DNA from: Acetomicrobium sp. UBA3949
GTDB taxonomy: Bacteria; Synergistota; Synergistia; Synergistales; Acetomicrobiaceae
DNA length: 21,264 nucleotides
NCBI GenBank assembly: GCA_002385485.1
Contig: DGDP01000065.1
Span: 9,829 to 31,092, forward strand
Direction of reading: 5' to 3'
Part shown: positions 13,286 through 19,791 of the stretch, in pieces
Layout of the letters: each line of letters begins with the position of its first letter
How positions within the stretch are numbered: the first letter of the stretch is position 1
Program-made: the position numbers and the translations under genes
The notes under the pieces: model-generated
The model's database searches: none
The model's input: only the letters and a program-made list of their open reading frames with translations
Told to the model about the DNA's origin: nothing

Positions 13286-15511
13286 CTATTGCTCCCTTTT
13301 ATGTCTTGGGTGACGCGTCTGCCCCTTGTCGTTTTCCCTCTTCTTGGGCGCCAGCGAGGAATCTCTCTTCCTCTCTTCCTCCAAGAAGGTCTGCATGTCT
13401 GGACCGAGGGGGTAATCGTCGGGATTTTCCATTATCCTCTTCCTGCTCAGGTTCACGCGTCCAAGTTCATCGATCTCCTTTACGACGACCAAAACGCGGT
13501 CTCCCACTTTAAATATGTCCTCTATCTTGGGCACATGGGACGAACTGACTTCGCTTATGTGAAGCAGGCCTTCCTTGCCCGGAAGCAGCTCGATGAAGGC
13601 TCCGAAATTCATCAGCCTCGTCACCTTTCCGATGTACACCTCTCCCGGCTCGACGTCCTTCGTTAAGGACTTTATTATTGACATGGCTTCGTTTGCCGCT
13701 GACTCGGAAGAGGCTGCGATATGGACCACGCCGTCGTCTGCTATGTCTATCTTCACACCTGTCTTCTGAACAATACTTCTGATGGTCTTTCCTCCGGGCC
13801 CTATTACATCCCTGATCTTGTCAGGATCTATGTTCATGGTGTATATGCGGGGAGCGTATTGAGAAAGCTCGCCTCTCGGACGACCTATCGCCTTTTCCAT
13901 TATATCGAGGATTTGAAGTCTTCCTCTTTTAGCCTGATCCAATGCCTGGACCAATATTTCCCTGGTAATGCCGCCCGCCTTGTTGTCCATCTGAAGGGCC
14001 GTGACGCCGTCGCGGGTCCCTGCAACTTTGAAGTCCATATCTCCGTAGTGATCCTCAAGTCCCTGGATGTCCGTCAGAATGGCGTATTTATCTCCTTCCT
14101 TTATGAGGCCCATGGCTATGCCTGCCACGCTCTTCGCTATAGGGACGCCCGCATCCATGAGGGACATGGAAGCGCCACAGACGCTGGCCATTGAGCTCGA
14201 TCCGTTGGACTCGAGTATGTCCGAAACCACCCTAATAATATAGGGAAATTGCGATTCATCAGGAATCAGGGGCTTTACTGCCCTCTCGGCCAAGGCGCCG
14301 TGACCTATCTCGCGCCTTCCGGGCCCGCGCATGGGGCGGACCTCTCCGACCGAAAAGGGAGGAAAGTTGTAGTGCAACATAAAGCGCTTAGGAGGCTCAT
14401 CCAGCTTCAGGCCATCCAAAATCTGTTCGTCCTCTCCGAACATTCCAAGTGTTGTAACCACCAGAGCCTGGGTTTCGCCCCTGGTAAATACGGCCGATCC
14501 GTGGGCCCTGGGCAGCAGTGAAACCTCACAGGAAATGGGACGGAGCTCGTCCATGGCCCTGCCGTCGGCCCTCAGTCCTTCGTCCAATATCAGAGAGCGC
14601 ATCGCTTTCTTGACGTATTTGGTAACGGCATTGGAGACGTAACCCTCCTGCTCCGGATAGGTATCTTTAAACTTCTCCCAGACCTTTTCCTTTATCGCCT
14701 TAATGGCATCGCTTCGCTCTTTTTTGGCGTGTATTTTGACGGCTTCGTATATTTCACCGTAGTGGTCAGTCTTGATGCACTCATCTATCTCGGGTACCTC
14801 TTGGGGCGCAGGGATCTCGCACTTAGGCTTACCGACCTCTTCCCTCATCTTGAGCTGAAAATCGACCAGGCGCCTTATTTCCTGCTGAGCCAGTTCCAAC
14901 GCGTCGACCAATACCTCTTCCGGAACTTCGCCGGCACCGCCTTCGACCATGGTGATGCCTTCTTTATGCCCCGCCACGACCAGATCGAGAGTGCTGTTTT
15001 GCATATCCTCCTCCATCGGGTTGATCACCAAAGAGCCGTCGATGTAACCTACCCGCACGGCACCCACGGGGCCGTCCCAAGGAATATCGGAAATGGCCAA
15101 AGCGGCAGACGCTGCATTTATGGCCAACACATCGGGTGGGTTCGTCTGATCCACCGACAGGATTGTAGCAACGACGTGCACGTCGTTTTTCATGTGTTCG
15201 GGAAAGAGCGACCTTATGGATCTGTCGACGAGCCTGGCACTCAAAATCGCTGATTCCGACGGCTTGCCCTCCCTTTTAATGAATCCGCCGGGTATTTTGC
15301 CCGCGGCATAAAACCTCTCCTCGTAATCAACTATCAGAGGAAAGAAGTCCACATCCTCGCGGGGCTCATCTTCCATGCAAGCCGTGACCAATACGGCCGT
15401 ATCCCCATAACGGGCATAAACGGCACCATTGGCCTGTTTCGCAAGGTGCCCCGTCGAAAATACGAGGGCTCTGCCCCCTATCTCTACCTCAAAGCATTTA
15501 TCTTCATTCAT
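13286..15511 (-). CDS. pnp: Polynucleotide phosphorylase
   Basis: Phosphorolytic 3'-to-5' exoribonuclease, a core enzyme of mRNA decay, trimeric in known members. Of about 741 residues: first RNase PH domain about 8-140, all-helical linker, second RNase PH domain about 315-540 (G-H-G-A-L-A-E-R-A, and the catalytic Asp region H-Y-G-D-M-D-F-K-V-A-G-T), KH domain about 558-618 (I-G-P-G-G-K-T-I), S1 domain about 622-692 (F-G-A-F-I-E-L-L-P-G-K-E-G-L-L-H-I-S), and a basic tail. I chose ATG at 15511; upstream in-frame codons from 15538 do not resemble the family start. It follows rpsO as in many bacteria, with strong hairpins between. Confidence 0.97.
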   Translation of the reverse strand: MNEDKCFEVEIGGRALVFSTGHLAKQANGAVYARYGDTAVLVTACMEDEPREDVDFFPLIVDYEERFYAAGKIPGGFIKREGKPSESAILSARLVDRSIRSLFPEHMKNDVHVVATILSVDQTNPPDVLAINAASAALAISDIPWDGPVGAVRVGYIDGSLVINPMEEDMQNSTLDLVVAGHKEGITMVEGGAGEVPEEVLVDALELAQQEIRRLVDFQLKMREEVGKPKCEIPAPQEVPEIDECIKTDHYGEIYEAVKIHAKKERSDAIKAIKEKVWEKFKDTYPEQEGYVSNAVTKYVKKAMRSLILDEGLRADGRAMDELRPISCEVSLLPRAHGSAVFTRGETQALVVTTLGMFGEDEQILDGLKLDEPPKRFMLHYNFPPFSVGEVRPMRGPGRREIGHGALAERAVKPLIPDESQFPYIIRVVSDILESNGSSSMASVCGASMSLMDAGVPIAKSVAGIAMGLIKEGDKYAILTDIQGLEDHYGDMDFKVAGTRDGVTALQMDNKAGGITREILVQALDQAKRGRLQILDIMEKAIGRPRGELSQYAPRIYTMNIDPDKIRDVIGPGGKTIRSIVQKTGVKIDIADDGVVHIAASSESAANEAMSIIKSLTKDVEPGEVYIGKVTRLMNFGAFIELLPGKEGLLHISEVSSSHVPKIEDIFKVGDRVLVVVKEIDELGRVNLSRKRIMENPDDYPLGPDMQTFLEEERKRDSSLAPKKRENDKGQTRHPRHKREQ

Positions 15512-15546
15512 CCTCCCGTTTTCCTCCCATTGTCTCAAAGGTTAAA

Positions 15547-15565
15547 GCTTCGGCACCGCCCGAGC
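15547..15565 (-). promoter_or_regulatory. Small hairpin in the pnp leader
   Basis: In the transcript GCTCGG (15565-15560) pairs with CCGAAGC (15553-15547), one base bulged, loop of 6. It follows the large palindrome and lies about 35 bases before the pnp start. With that palindrome it could form a PNPase-sensitive or RNase III-processed leader. Confidence 0.4.
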
Positions 15566-15567
15566 AA

Positions 15568-15597
15568 TTTAAAGGCGAGGATATCCTCGCCTTTAAA
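15568..15597 (-). promoter_or_regulatory. 30-bp perfect palindrome between rpsO and pnp
   Basis: 15568-15582 and 15583-15597 (GGCGAGGAT/ATCCTCGCC core) are exact complements with no spacer, beginning 7 bases after the rpsO stop. In RNA it folds into a hairpin of at least 13 bp. TTTAAATTGC follows rather than a U-run, so it is at best a weak terminator. In E. coli the same junction carries a terminator and an RNase III-cut hairpin used in PNPase autocontrol; a similar role is inferred. Confidence 0.65.
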
Positions 15598-15603
15598 GCC
15601 CCT

Positions 15604-15864
15604 TTATCGGCGCAACCCCAGCCTTTCTATAAGCCTTTTATACCTGTTAAAATCTTTCTCCTGCAGATACTTGAGGAGCTTCCTCCTCTTTCCGACCATT
15701 TTCAGGAGACCTCTTCTGGAGTGAAAATCCTTTTTATGGACCTTCAGGTGTTCCGTAAGGTAACGAATCCTGTAGGTCAATATGGCCACCTGCACCTCGG
15801 GCGAACCCGTATCGGCGTCGTGAGTTTTGAACTCCTCAATGATCTTTTGTTTCCACTCTTCCAT
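15604..15864 (-). CDS. rpsO: Ribosomal protein uS15
   Basis: Primary 16S rRNA-binding protein of the small subunit. It has 86 residues with the S15 pattern: D-T-G-S-P-E-V-Q-V-A-I-L-T-Y-R-I near 20-35, L-T-E-H-L, H-K-K-D-F-H-S-R-R-G-L-L-K-M-V-G-K-R-R-K-L-L-K-Y-L, and a basic end. I chose ATG at 15864, with GAGGTG eight bases upstream; a GTG codon just before it is less well spaced. It has its own promoter and a long leader hairpin. Confidence 0.97.
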   Translation of the reverse strand: MEEWKQKIIEEFKTHDADTGSPEVQVAILTYRIRYLTEHLKVHKKDFHSRRGLLKMVGKRRKLLKYLQEKDFNRYKRLIERLGLRR

Positions 15865-15888
15865 CACACTATCACCTCACTGAAAATT

Positions 15889-15932
15889 CCCCCGACCAAG
15901 AAAGACGTCTCCCGTACTTACCTAGTCGAGGG
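15889..15932 (-). promoter_or_regulatory. Long hairpin in the rpsO leader, candidate S15 control element
   Basis: In the transcript 15932-15921 (CCCTCGACTAGG) pairs with 15900-15889 (CTTGGTCGGGGG) over 12 consecutive pairs, three of them G-U. The enclosed bases extend it by AAG/CTT and ACG/CGT around a GGAGA loop. It ends about 12 bases before the ribosome-binding site. S15 represses its own mRNA through lineage-specific leader structures in several bacteria, so this is a natural candidate; S15 binding is not shown by the sequence. Confidence 0.5.
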
Positions 15933-15939
15933 TATGTAC

Positions 15940-15968
15940 ATATTATCACTACAATTTGATGGTCGCAA
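15940..15968 (-). promoter_or_regulatory. Predicted rpsO promoter
   Basis: On the minus strand TTGCGA (15968-15963) is 17 bases from TAATAT (15945-15940); GATAAT at 15947-15942 is an alternative -10 with a 15-base spacer. It lies in the 125-base gap between jag and rpsO and would place the start just before the leader hairpin. Confidence 0.5.
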
Positions 15969-15992
15969 GCCTTTGCGCCATTCGCTTAGCGG

Positions 15993-16661
15993 CTAATCGG
16001 CCTTGAAATTCCTTCTTGCTCCCTCTTTTTTTCGGGGCGACGTCGGTTTCGGAGATACTATCACCCTACGTCTGGGCTCCTGCCCCACGGAGCGCGTCTC
16101 CACCTCGTCCATGGATTGAAGCGCCATATGGACCACTTTACGCTCCCAGCTGGACATTGGTTGCAACCCCACCGGCTTCCTCCTGCTCAAGGCCTTTCTT
16201 GCCGCCGATGTCGCTATCCGCTTTACGCTCTCCTCCCGTCTGGTCCTGTATCCGTCGCTGTCAAGCAACACTTTCAAGCTCGAATCCCTATTCCGATTGA
16301 GCATGAGGTTAATCAGATGCTCCAGGGCCCTCAAGGTCTCCCCGTACCTCCCGATCACAATTCCCGCGTCGTCGCCGCTTATATTTATCGTATTATCCTC
16401 CGTTAGCGAGAGAGAGACATTTAAATCCATCTTCTTCAACAATTCGCCCAGCATCTTTTGCGCCCTGATCAAATCCAGAGGGTAAAGAGGCCTGACCTCG
16501 ACCTTCAGACGCTTGCCCAAGATTCCGAAAAGCTTTTTCTCCTCCTCGACCAGATTAACTACCACATCTCCCGGGCTTATTCCCCATTCCTGCGCAGCAA
16601 TAACTTTCGCCTCTTCCAGAGAAGAGGCCTCTATAACAATAACATCTCTTTCTTCGCTCAA
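15993..16661 (-). CDS. jag: Jag/KhpB RNA-binding protein
   Basis: RNA-binding protein that pairs with KhpA in Firmicutes and affects cell envelope gene expression; usually encoded next to yidC, as here. In 222 residues: Jag-N domain about 6-56 (with K-K-L-F-G-I-L-G-K), KH domain about 66-135 (I-V-I-G-R-Y-G-E-T-L at 101-110, in place of the common G-K-x-G), R3H domain about 140-203 (E-R-K-V-V-H-M-A-L, E-T-R-S-V-G-Q-E-P-R-R-R-V), and a basic tail. The start is TTG at 16661; the ribosome-binding site is weak. It begins 22 bases after yidC. Confidence 0.92.
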   Translation of the reverse strand: MSEERDVIVIEASSLEEAKVIAAQEWGISPGDVVVNLVEEEKKLFGILGKRLKVEVRPLYPLDLIRAQKMLGELLKKMDLNVSLSLTEDNTINISGDDAGIVIGRYGETLRALEHLINLMLNRNRDSSLKVLLDSDGYRTRREESVKRIATSAARKALSRRKPVGLQPMSSWERKVVHMALQSMDEVETRSVGQEPRRRVIVSPKPTSPRKKEGARRNFKAD

Positions 16662-16683
16662 GGGATAATCGCCCTACCTTTCC

Positions 16684-17487
16684 TTAGATATCCTTCGGTT
16701 TTTCTGCCGAACGGGGTTTTTCCTTATACAACACCGGCTTTTTGGCACCTTCAACCAAGGCTTTGCGCTGCACCCACGCCTGCTGGACAACTCCTATCAA
16801 CGAGGAAACTCCCCAGTATAGGAGTACACCTCCGGGAAGGCTCAAACATATAAACATCATAAAGAGGGGCATGAACCAACCCATGAAGGCCATCTGCTCG
16901 CTCGCCGCCGAACTTGTGGTCATCTTCTGTTGAAACCAAGTAACAAAGCCCACTCCCAACCAAAGCAACAAAGTGCCTCCGTATATGCCAAAGTTTAAAA
17001 GGCCTGCAGGATTTGAAGCGATTGCTCCCAAGACGGTAGTTATTCCCGCCCTTGCCGTCTCCGAGGCGCCGAGGGCCTGGCTCATTAGGGCTAAGAGCGA
17101 ATGCTTCAGAGATACGCCGACGAAGAACTCTTCTCCAAAATCATAATTCATTATAACCCTGAAAAGAAGTATGAGGATGGGAAGCTGCACAAGGAGGGGC
17201 AAACAGCCCGCCGCCGGATTTACGCCGTATTCCTTGTAAAGCTTCATAACCTCCTGATTTAACTTCTGCCTGTCGTCCTTGTACTTCTCCTGCAAGGTCT
17301 TCAGACGGGGCTGAATTTGCTGCATCTTCTTCATGCTGACAAGCTGTTTATGGGAGAGCGGGTAAAGCAAAATCCTGATCAAGATGGTCAAAAGAATTAT
17401 AGCTATTCCGTAAGAATTGCTGATTTCGTAAAAACAGTTGAGAACCCCCAACATTAAATCAATACCCAATTGCCACAAAGAACCCAC
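16684..17487 (-). CDS. yidC: YidC/Oxa1 membrane protein insertase, short form
   Basis: Inserts and folds inner-membrane proteins, alone or with SecYEG. The 267 residues have five predicted membrane segments at about 28-42, 94-112, 166-185, 199-214 and 218-234, with the groove Arg38 in I-L-I-R-I-L-L-Y-P and a charged coiled-coil loop at about 50-88. There is no large periplasmic P1 domain, unlike proteobacterial YidC, and no clear lipobox, unlike Bacillus SpoIIIJ. GTG at 17487, with AGGTGA upstream, starts 11 bases after yidD. The C-terminal tail is basic, as in members that contact the ribosome. Confidence 0.94.
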   Translation of the reverse strand: MGSLWQLGIDLMLGVLNCFYEISNSYGIAIILLTILIRILLYPLSHKQLVSMKKMQQIQPRLKTLQEKYKDDRQKLNQEVMKLYKEYGVNPAAGCLPLLVQLPILILLFRVIMNYDFGEEFFVGVSLKHSLLALMSQALGASETARAGITTVLGAIASNPAGLLNFGIYGGTLLLWLGVGFVTWFQQKMTTSSAASEQMAFMGWFMPLFMMFICLSLPGGVLLYWGVSSLIGVVQQAWVQRKALVEGAKKPVLYKEKPRSAEKPKDI

Positions 17488-17498
17488 TATACGTTCAC

Positions 17499-17762
17499 CT
17501 ACCCTGTCTTTCGATCTGTCCCGGGAACCGGGTCATATCCTCCCGGATGCCAGGGACCACAGCGACATAATCTCTTAACGGTCAACCAACTTCCCCGAAT
17601 TGCGCCCCACTGCTCGATAGCCTCAAGGGCATATTGAGAACAGGAGGGATAAAACCGACAGTTGCGCCCAAGCAGGGGCGAAAGAAAAATCTGATAAAGC
17701 CTTATCGACAGAATGAGCACCCGCTTAAAGGCCCTTTCAGGACGATATCCTGTTTTATTCAT
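17499..17762 (-). CDS. yidD: YidD, membrane protein insertion efficiency factor
   Basis: Small membrane-associated protein of 87 residues encoded between rnpA and yidC in most bacteria and reported to help YidC-dependent insertion. It has an amphipathic N-terminal helix (L-I-L-S-I-R-L-Y-Q), then S-P-L-L-G-R-N-C-R-F-Y-P-S-C-S-Q-Y-A and R-C-G-P-W-H-P-G-G-Y-D-P-V-P, the family signature with three conserved Cys. ATG at 17762 with GTGAGGAG upstream overlaps the rnpA end by 8 bases. A longer frame from 17798 is rejected because it runs inside rnpA. Confidence 0.95.
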   Translation of the reverse strand: MNKTGYRPERAFKRVLILSIRLYQIFLSPLLGRNCRFYPSCSQYALEAIEQWGAIRGSWLTVKRLCRCGPWHPGGYDPVPGTDRKTG

Positions 17763-18159
17763 TCTCCTCACCCTTCGTCCAAGGGGTAAAATCGGCACCG
17801 GGCCAATCTGCCCGCATCAGGCCTTCTCGTCTCCACAAATCGGCCATATCGAAATAGATATCCCGTGCGCCCTTTGTCAAACCCGCCGACGAGAGCTGAA
17901 GGACAATCCAATAGTCCTCCTTCAGCCAAGGTAAGAGGCGTCTTGCAGCTTCTTTGAGCAAGCGCCTCCCCCTGTTTCGAACACACGATTTTCCCTGTTT
18001 TTTCCCCACTGCAACGCCAATGCGGGTACCGGCGCCTTCCGGAGCTTTTATGTACAACATCCTTACGTATGCTCCGCGGGCTCTCTTGCCCTCTCGAAAG
18101 AGAAGGTCGAACTCCTCCCTGCGACGCAACCTCACCGATCTGGGATAGCGGTAGGACAT
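17755..18159 (-). CDS. rnpA: RnpA, protein subunit of RNase P
   Basis: Assists the RNase P ribozyme in removing tRNA 5' leaders. It has 134 residues, with F-D-L-L-F-R-E-G-K-R near 17-26, G-V-A-V-G-K-K-Q-G-K-S-C-V-R-N-R-G-R-R-L-L-K-E at 48-70 (the RNR motif) and a hydrophobic strand after it. It begins two bases after the rpmH stop, as in the common rpmH-rnpA pair, and overlaps yidD. Confidence 0.95.
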   Translation of the reverse strand: MSYRYPRSVRLRRREEFDLLFREGKRARGAYVRMLYIKAPEGAGTRIGVAVGKKQGKSCVRNRGRRLLKEAARRLLPWLKEDYWIVLQLSSAGLTKGARDIYFDMADLWRREGLMRADWPGADFTPWTKGEENE

Positions 18160-18161
18160 GG

Positions 18162-18299
18162 CTAAACTGCCAACCTTTGACGTCCTCTACGCCTCCTGTT
18201 TCTGAGAATGCGCTGTCCACTGGGCGAGCTGGAACGAGCCAGGAAGCCCATTTTGCGCTTGCGAGGTTTGACGTGCGGCTGAAATGTCCTTTTAGGCAC
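18162..18299 (-). CDS. rpmH: Ribosomal protein bL34
   Basis: Very basic large-subunit protein of 45 residues: (M)PKRTFQPHVKPRKRKMGFL, then A-R-S-S-S-P-S-G-Q-R-I-L-R-N-R-R-R-R-G-R-Q-R-L-A-V. This aligns with L34 (K-R-T-x-Q-P ... G-F-x-A-R ... R-R-x-x-G-R-x-R-L). The start is GTG at 18299, with GGAGGTG seven bases upstream. It has its own promoter and lies directly before rnpA. In many bacteria dnaA and the origin lie just upstream; here a DUF445 gene does. Confidence 0.95.
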   Translation of the reverse strand: MPKRTFQPHVKPRKRKMGFLARSSSPSGQRILRNRRRRGRQRLAV

Positions 18300-18366
18300 G
18301 AATAAGCACCTCCAATCTCGACATTTAAAAATTATGACGAACCTTAACCAATAAATGAGCCAGGAT

Positions 18367-18396
18367 ACTATACCATATGGGGCGATCGGCTAGCAA
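18367..18396 (-). promoter_or_regulatory. Predicted promoter of the rpmH-rnpA-yidD-yidC-jag operon
   Basis: On the minus strand TTGCTA (18396-18391) and TATAGT (18372-18367) are separated by 18 bases; they match 4 and 5 of 6 consensus bases. It begins 8 bases after the DUF445 stop and gives a leader of about 60 bases before rpmH. Confidence 0.65.
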
Positions 18397-18403
18397 CATT
18401 TTA

Positions 18404-19336
18404 TTACAGAACGAACCACATCCCCATAAAAAGACCTATGAAAGCGCCCACAATTCCTCCCCACATCTCTATCCAGAAGAGGTACTTCTGTGCCAACTTT
18501 TCCAGGTAGACCTCCACGTCTCCCTCCTCGACCTCCCCCAGGGATTTTTTGGCCAGCTCTCCCAGGTCTATCTTCATCAACACCTTATGCACTATCCGTT
18601 CGAAGGTCTCCTTGAAGATTTTAATCGCCTCTCCCTCATCCCAGGAGACTTTAGAAAGCATGAGCGCAACCTGCTTTTGGAGTTCCTTCAACCCCTCTTC
18701 TCCCTGTAAGAAATATCTCCACCTTTCTTTGACCAGCGAGACTATCCATTTGGTCAGATTTTCCACTTGAAACAACCCAACCTTGGAAGCGAGGGAGAGG
18801 ACGAAATGAGATCTCTCCACCTCGATCAACCTCTCTCTGACCATATGCTCGAATCCAGGGCTGTCGAAAAAATCGGTCAAGGGCTTTTCGAGCACTCCCA
18901 GCAGGGCCCTCAGGTTGTCCCGCCTCAAGTAAAGACGCATTATCTCCCGCTGAAGGACCGGACTTACGGATTGAAAAAAGGCCTCGTCTTCCGCCGCCTG
19001 CTTCAAGGCATCGGGAGTAAGGAGCCTGTTTCTCACCTCGTTGGCAAAGGTGTTAAGAATTCTTTCACGATTTTTGGCGATGACGCCGCTTCCGGGGACG
19101 GGAACTTTGATTATCGGGATATACATGGGGCGAAAAAGCATCTTCACCGCCAATATGTTCGTAAATATCCCCACCCCGCCTGAGACGCCAATTGCTGCAA
19201 AGAGCTCTCCGTAGGAATTCCCGTCCGCTGCCAGGTAAAATCCGGCGGCAGCGAGAATTACGAAAAAGACAGCCGTCCCGTTCCTGATGAAGTTCAACGC
19301 TTTAGCTTCTCTTTCGCTCTCGGTGATTTGAGCCAT
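18404..19336 (-). CDS. DUF445 family membrane protein
   Basis: The 310-residue product has two membrane segments near the N-terminus (about 20-37 and 44-66), a long charged, mostly helical cytosolic or periplasmic middle, and one more membrane segment at the end (about 290-310). G-G-V-G-I-F-T-N-I-L-A-V-K-M-L-F-R-P at 53-70 is the DUF445 hallmark (G-x-x-x-N-x-x-A-x-x-x-L-F-x-P), followed by P-V-P-G-S-G-V-I-A-K-N-R-E-R-I. The family has no established function. ATG at 19336 has a strong AAGGAGG. It diverges from rpsT, and I see no clear promoter for it. An inverted repeat, GGAAGA-TG-TCTTCC (19384-19397), lies in the shared gap. Confidence 0.85.
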   Translation of the reverse strand: MAQITESEREAKALNFIRNGTAVFFVILAAAGFYLAADGNSYGELFAAIGVSGGVGIFTNILAVKMLFRPMYIPIIKVPVPGSGVIAKNRERILNTFANEVRNRLLTPDALKQAAEDEAFFQSVSPVLQREIMRLYLRRDNLRALLGVLEKPLTDFFDSPGFEHMVRERLIEVERSHFVLSLASKVGLFQVENLTKWIVSLVKERWRYFLQGEEGLKELQKQVALMLSKVSWDEGEAIKIFKETFERIVHKVLMKIDLGELAKKSLGEVEEGDVEVYLEKLAQKYLFWIEMWGGIVGAFIGLFMGMWFVL

Positions 19337-19414
19337 ATTTATGCCTCCTTAAACTGTGAAAACCCCATGCAAAGAACATGCGTGGAAGATGTCTTCCTGT
19401 CAAGGTCAAAAATG

Positions 19415-19444
19415 TTGCCTTTAAAGGGCAAAACATGATAGAAT
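19415..19444 (+). promoter_or_regulatory. Predicted rpsT promoter
   Basis: TTGCCT (19415-19420) and TAGAAT (19439-19444) are 18 bases apart, matching 4 and 5 of 6 consensus bases. The -35 lies in a near-palindrome, TTGCCTTTAAAGGGCAA. The leader before rpsT would be about 38 bases. Confidence 0.55.
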
Positions 19445-19488
19445 GAGCATCGCGCAAATACCAGCGACAGGGAGGTGAATTGCGAAAG

Positions 19489-19791
19489 ATGCCCAGCACG
19501 AAATCTGCACTTAGAAGAATGCGAATCACTGAGAGAAACAGGACCTACAATCGCGCCTGGAAGGCTAGAACCAAGACAATGACGAAGAAGGTCATGCAAG
19601 CCGTAGAAGAGAATGACCTGAATTCGGCTGTCAAGCTTTTCGACGAGGCACAATCCGTAATAGATAAAGCCGTCGTCAAGGGCGTGATCCACAAAAACAC
19701 GGCCGCCCACCGCAAGGCGAGGCTTGCCAAGCTGATCGCCAACCTCAAGAAAACCGCCGGGGCGGAATCCCCCTCTCAAGAGACCGTTTAA
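19489..19791 (+). CDS. rpsT: Ribosomal protein bS20
   Basis: Small-subunit protein that binds 16S rRNA early in assembly. The 100 residues are basic and helical, with M-P-S-T-K-S-A-L-R-R-M-R at the start (family M-P-N-x-K-S-A-x-K-R), and K-G-V-I-H-K-N-T-A-A-H-R-K-A-R-L near the end, the S20 signature. I chose ATG at 19489 by homology. An in-frame TTG at 19480 is close behind GGAGGTG, so a three-residue extension is possible. It ends inside the holA stop. Confidence 0.95.
   Translation: MPSTKSALRRMRITERNRTYNRAWKARTKTMTKKVMQAVEENDLNSAVKLFDEAQSVIDKAVVKGVIHKNTAAHRKARLAKLIANLKKTAGAESPSQETV

Noticed and set aside
15868..15992. tRNA gene between jag and rpsO
   Set aside because: No cloverleaf or TTCGA-type T-loop with a matching acceptor stem; the bases fit a promoter and leader hairpin.
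18300..18403. Replication origin next to rpmH
   Set aside because: No DnaA-box cluster or AT-rich unwinding region is visible; only a promoter and leader fit. A TTATCCACG near 4992 is inside fabH.
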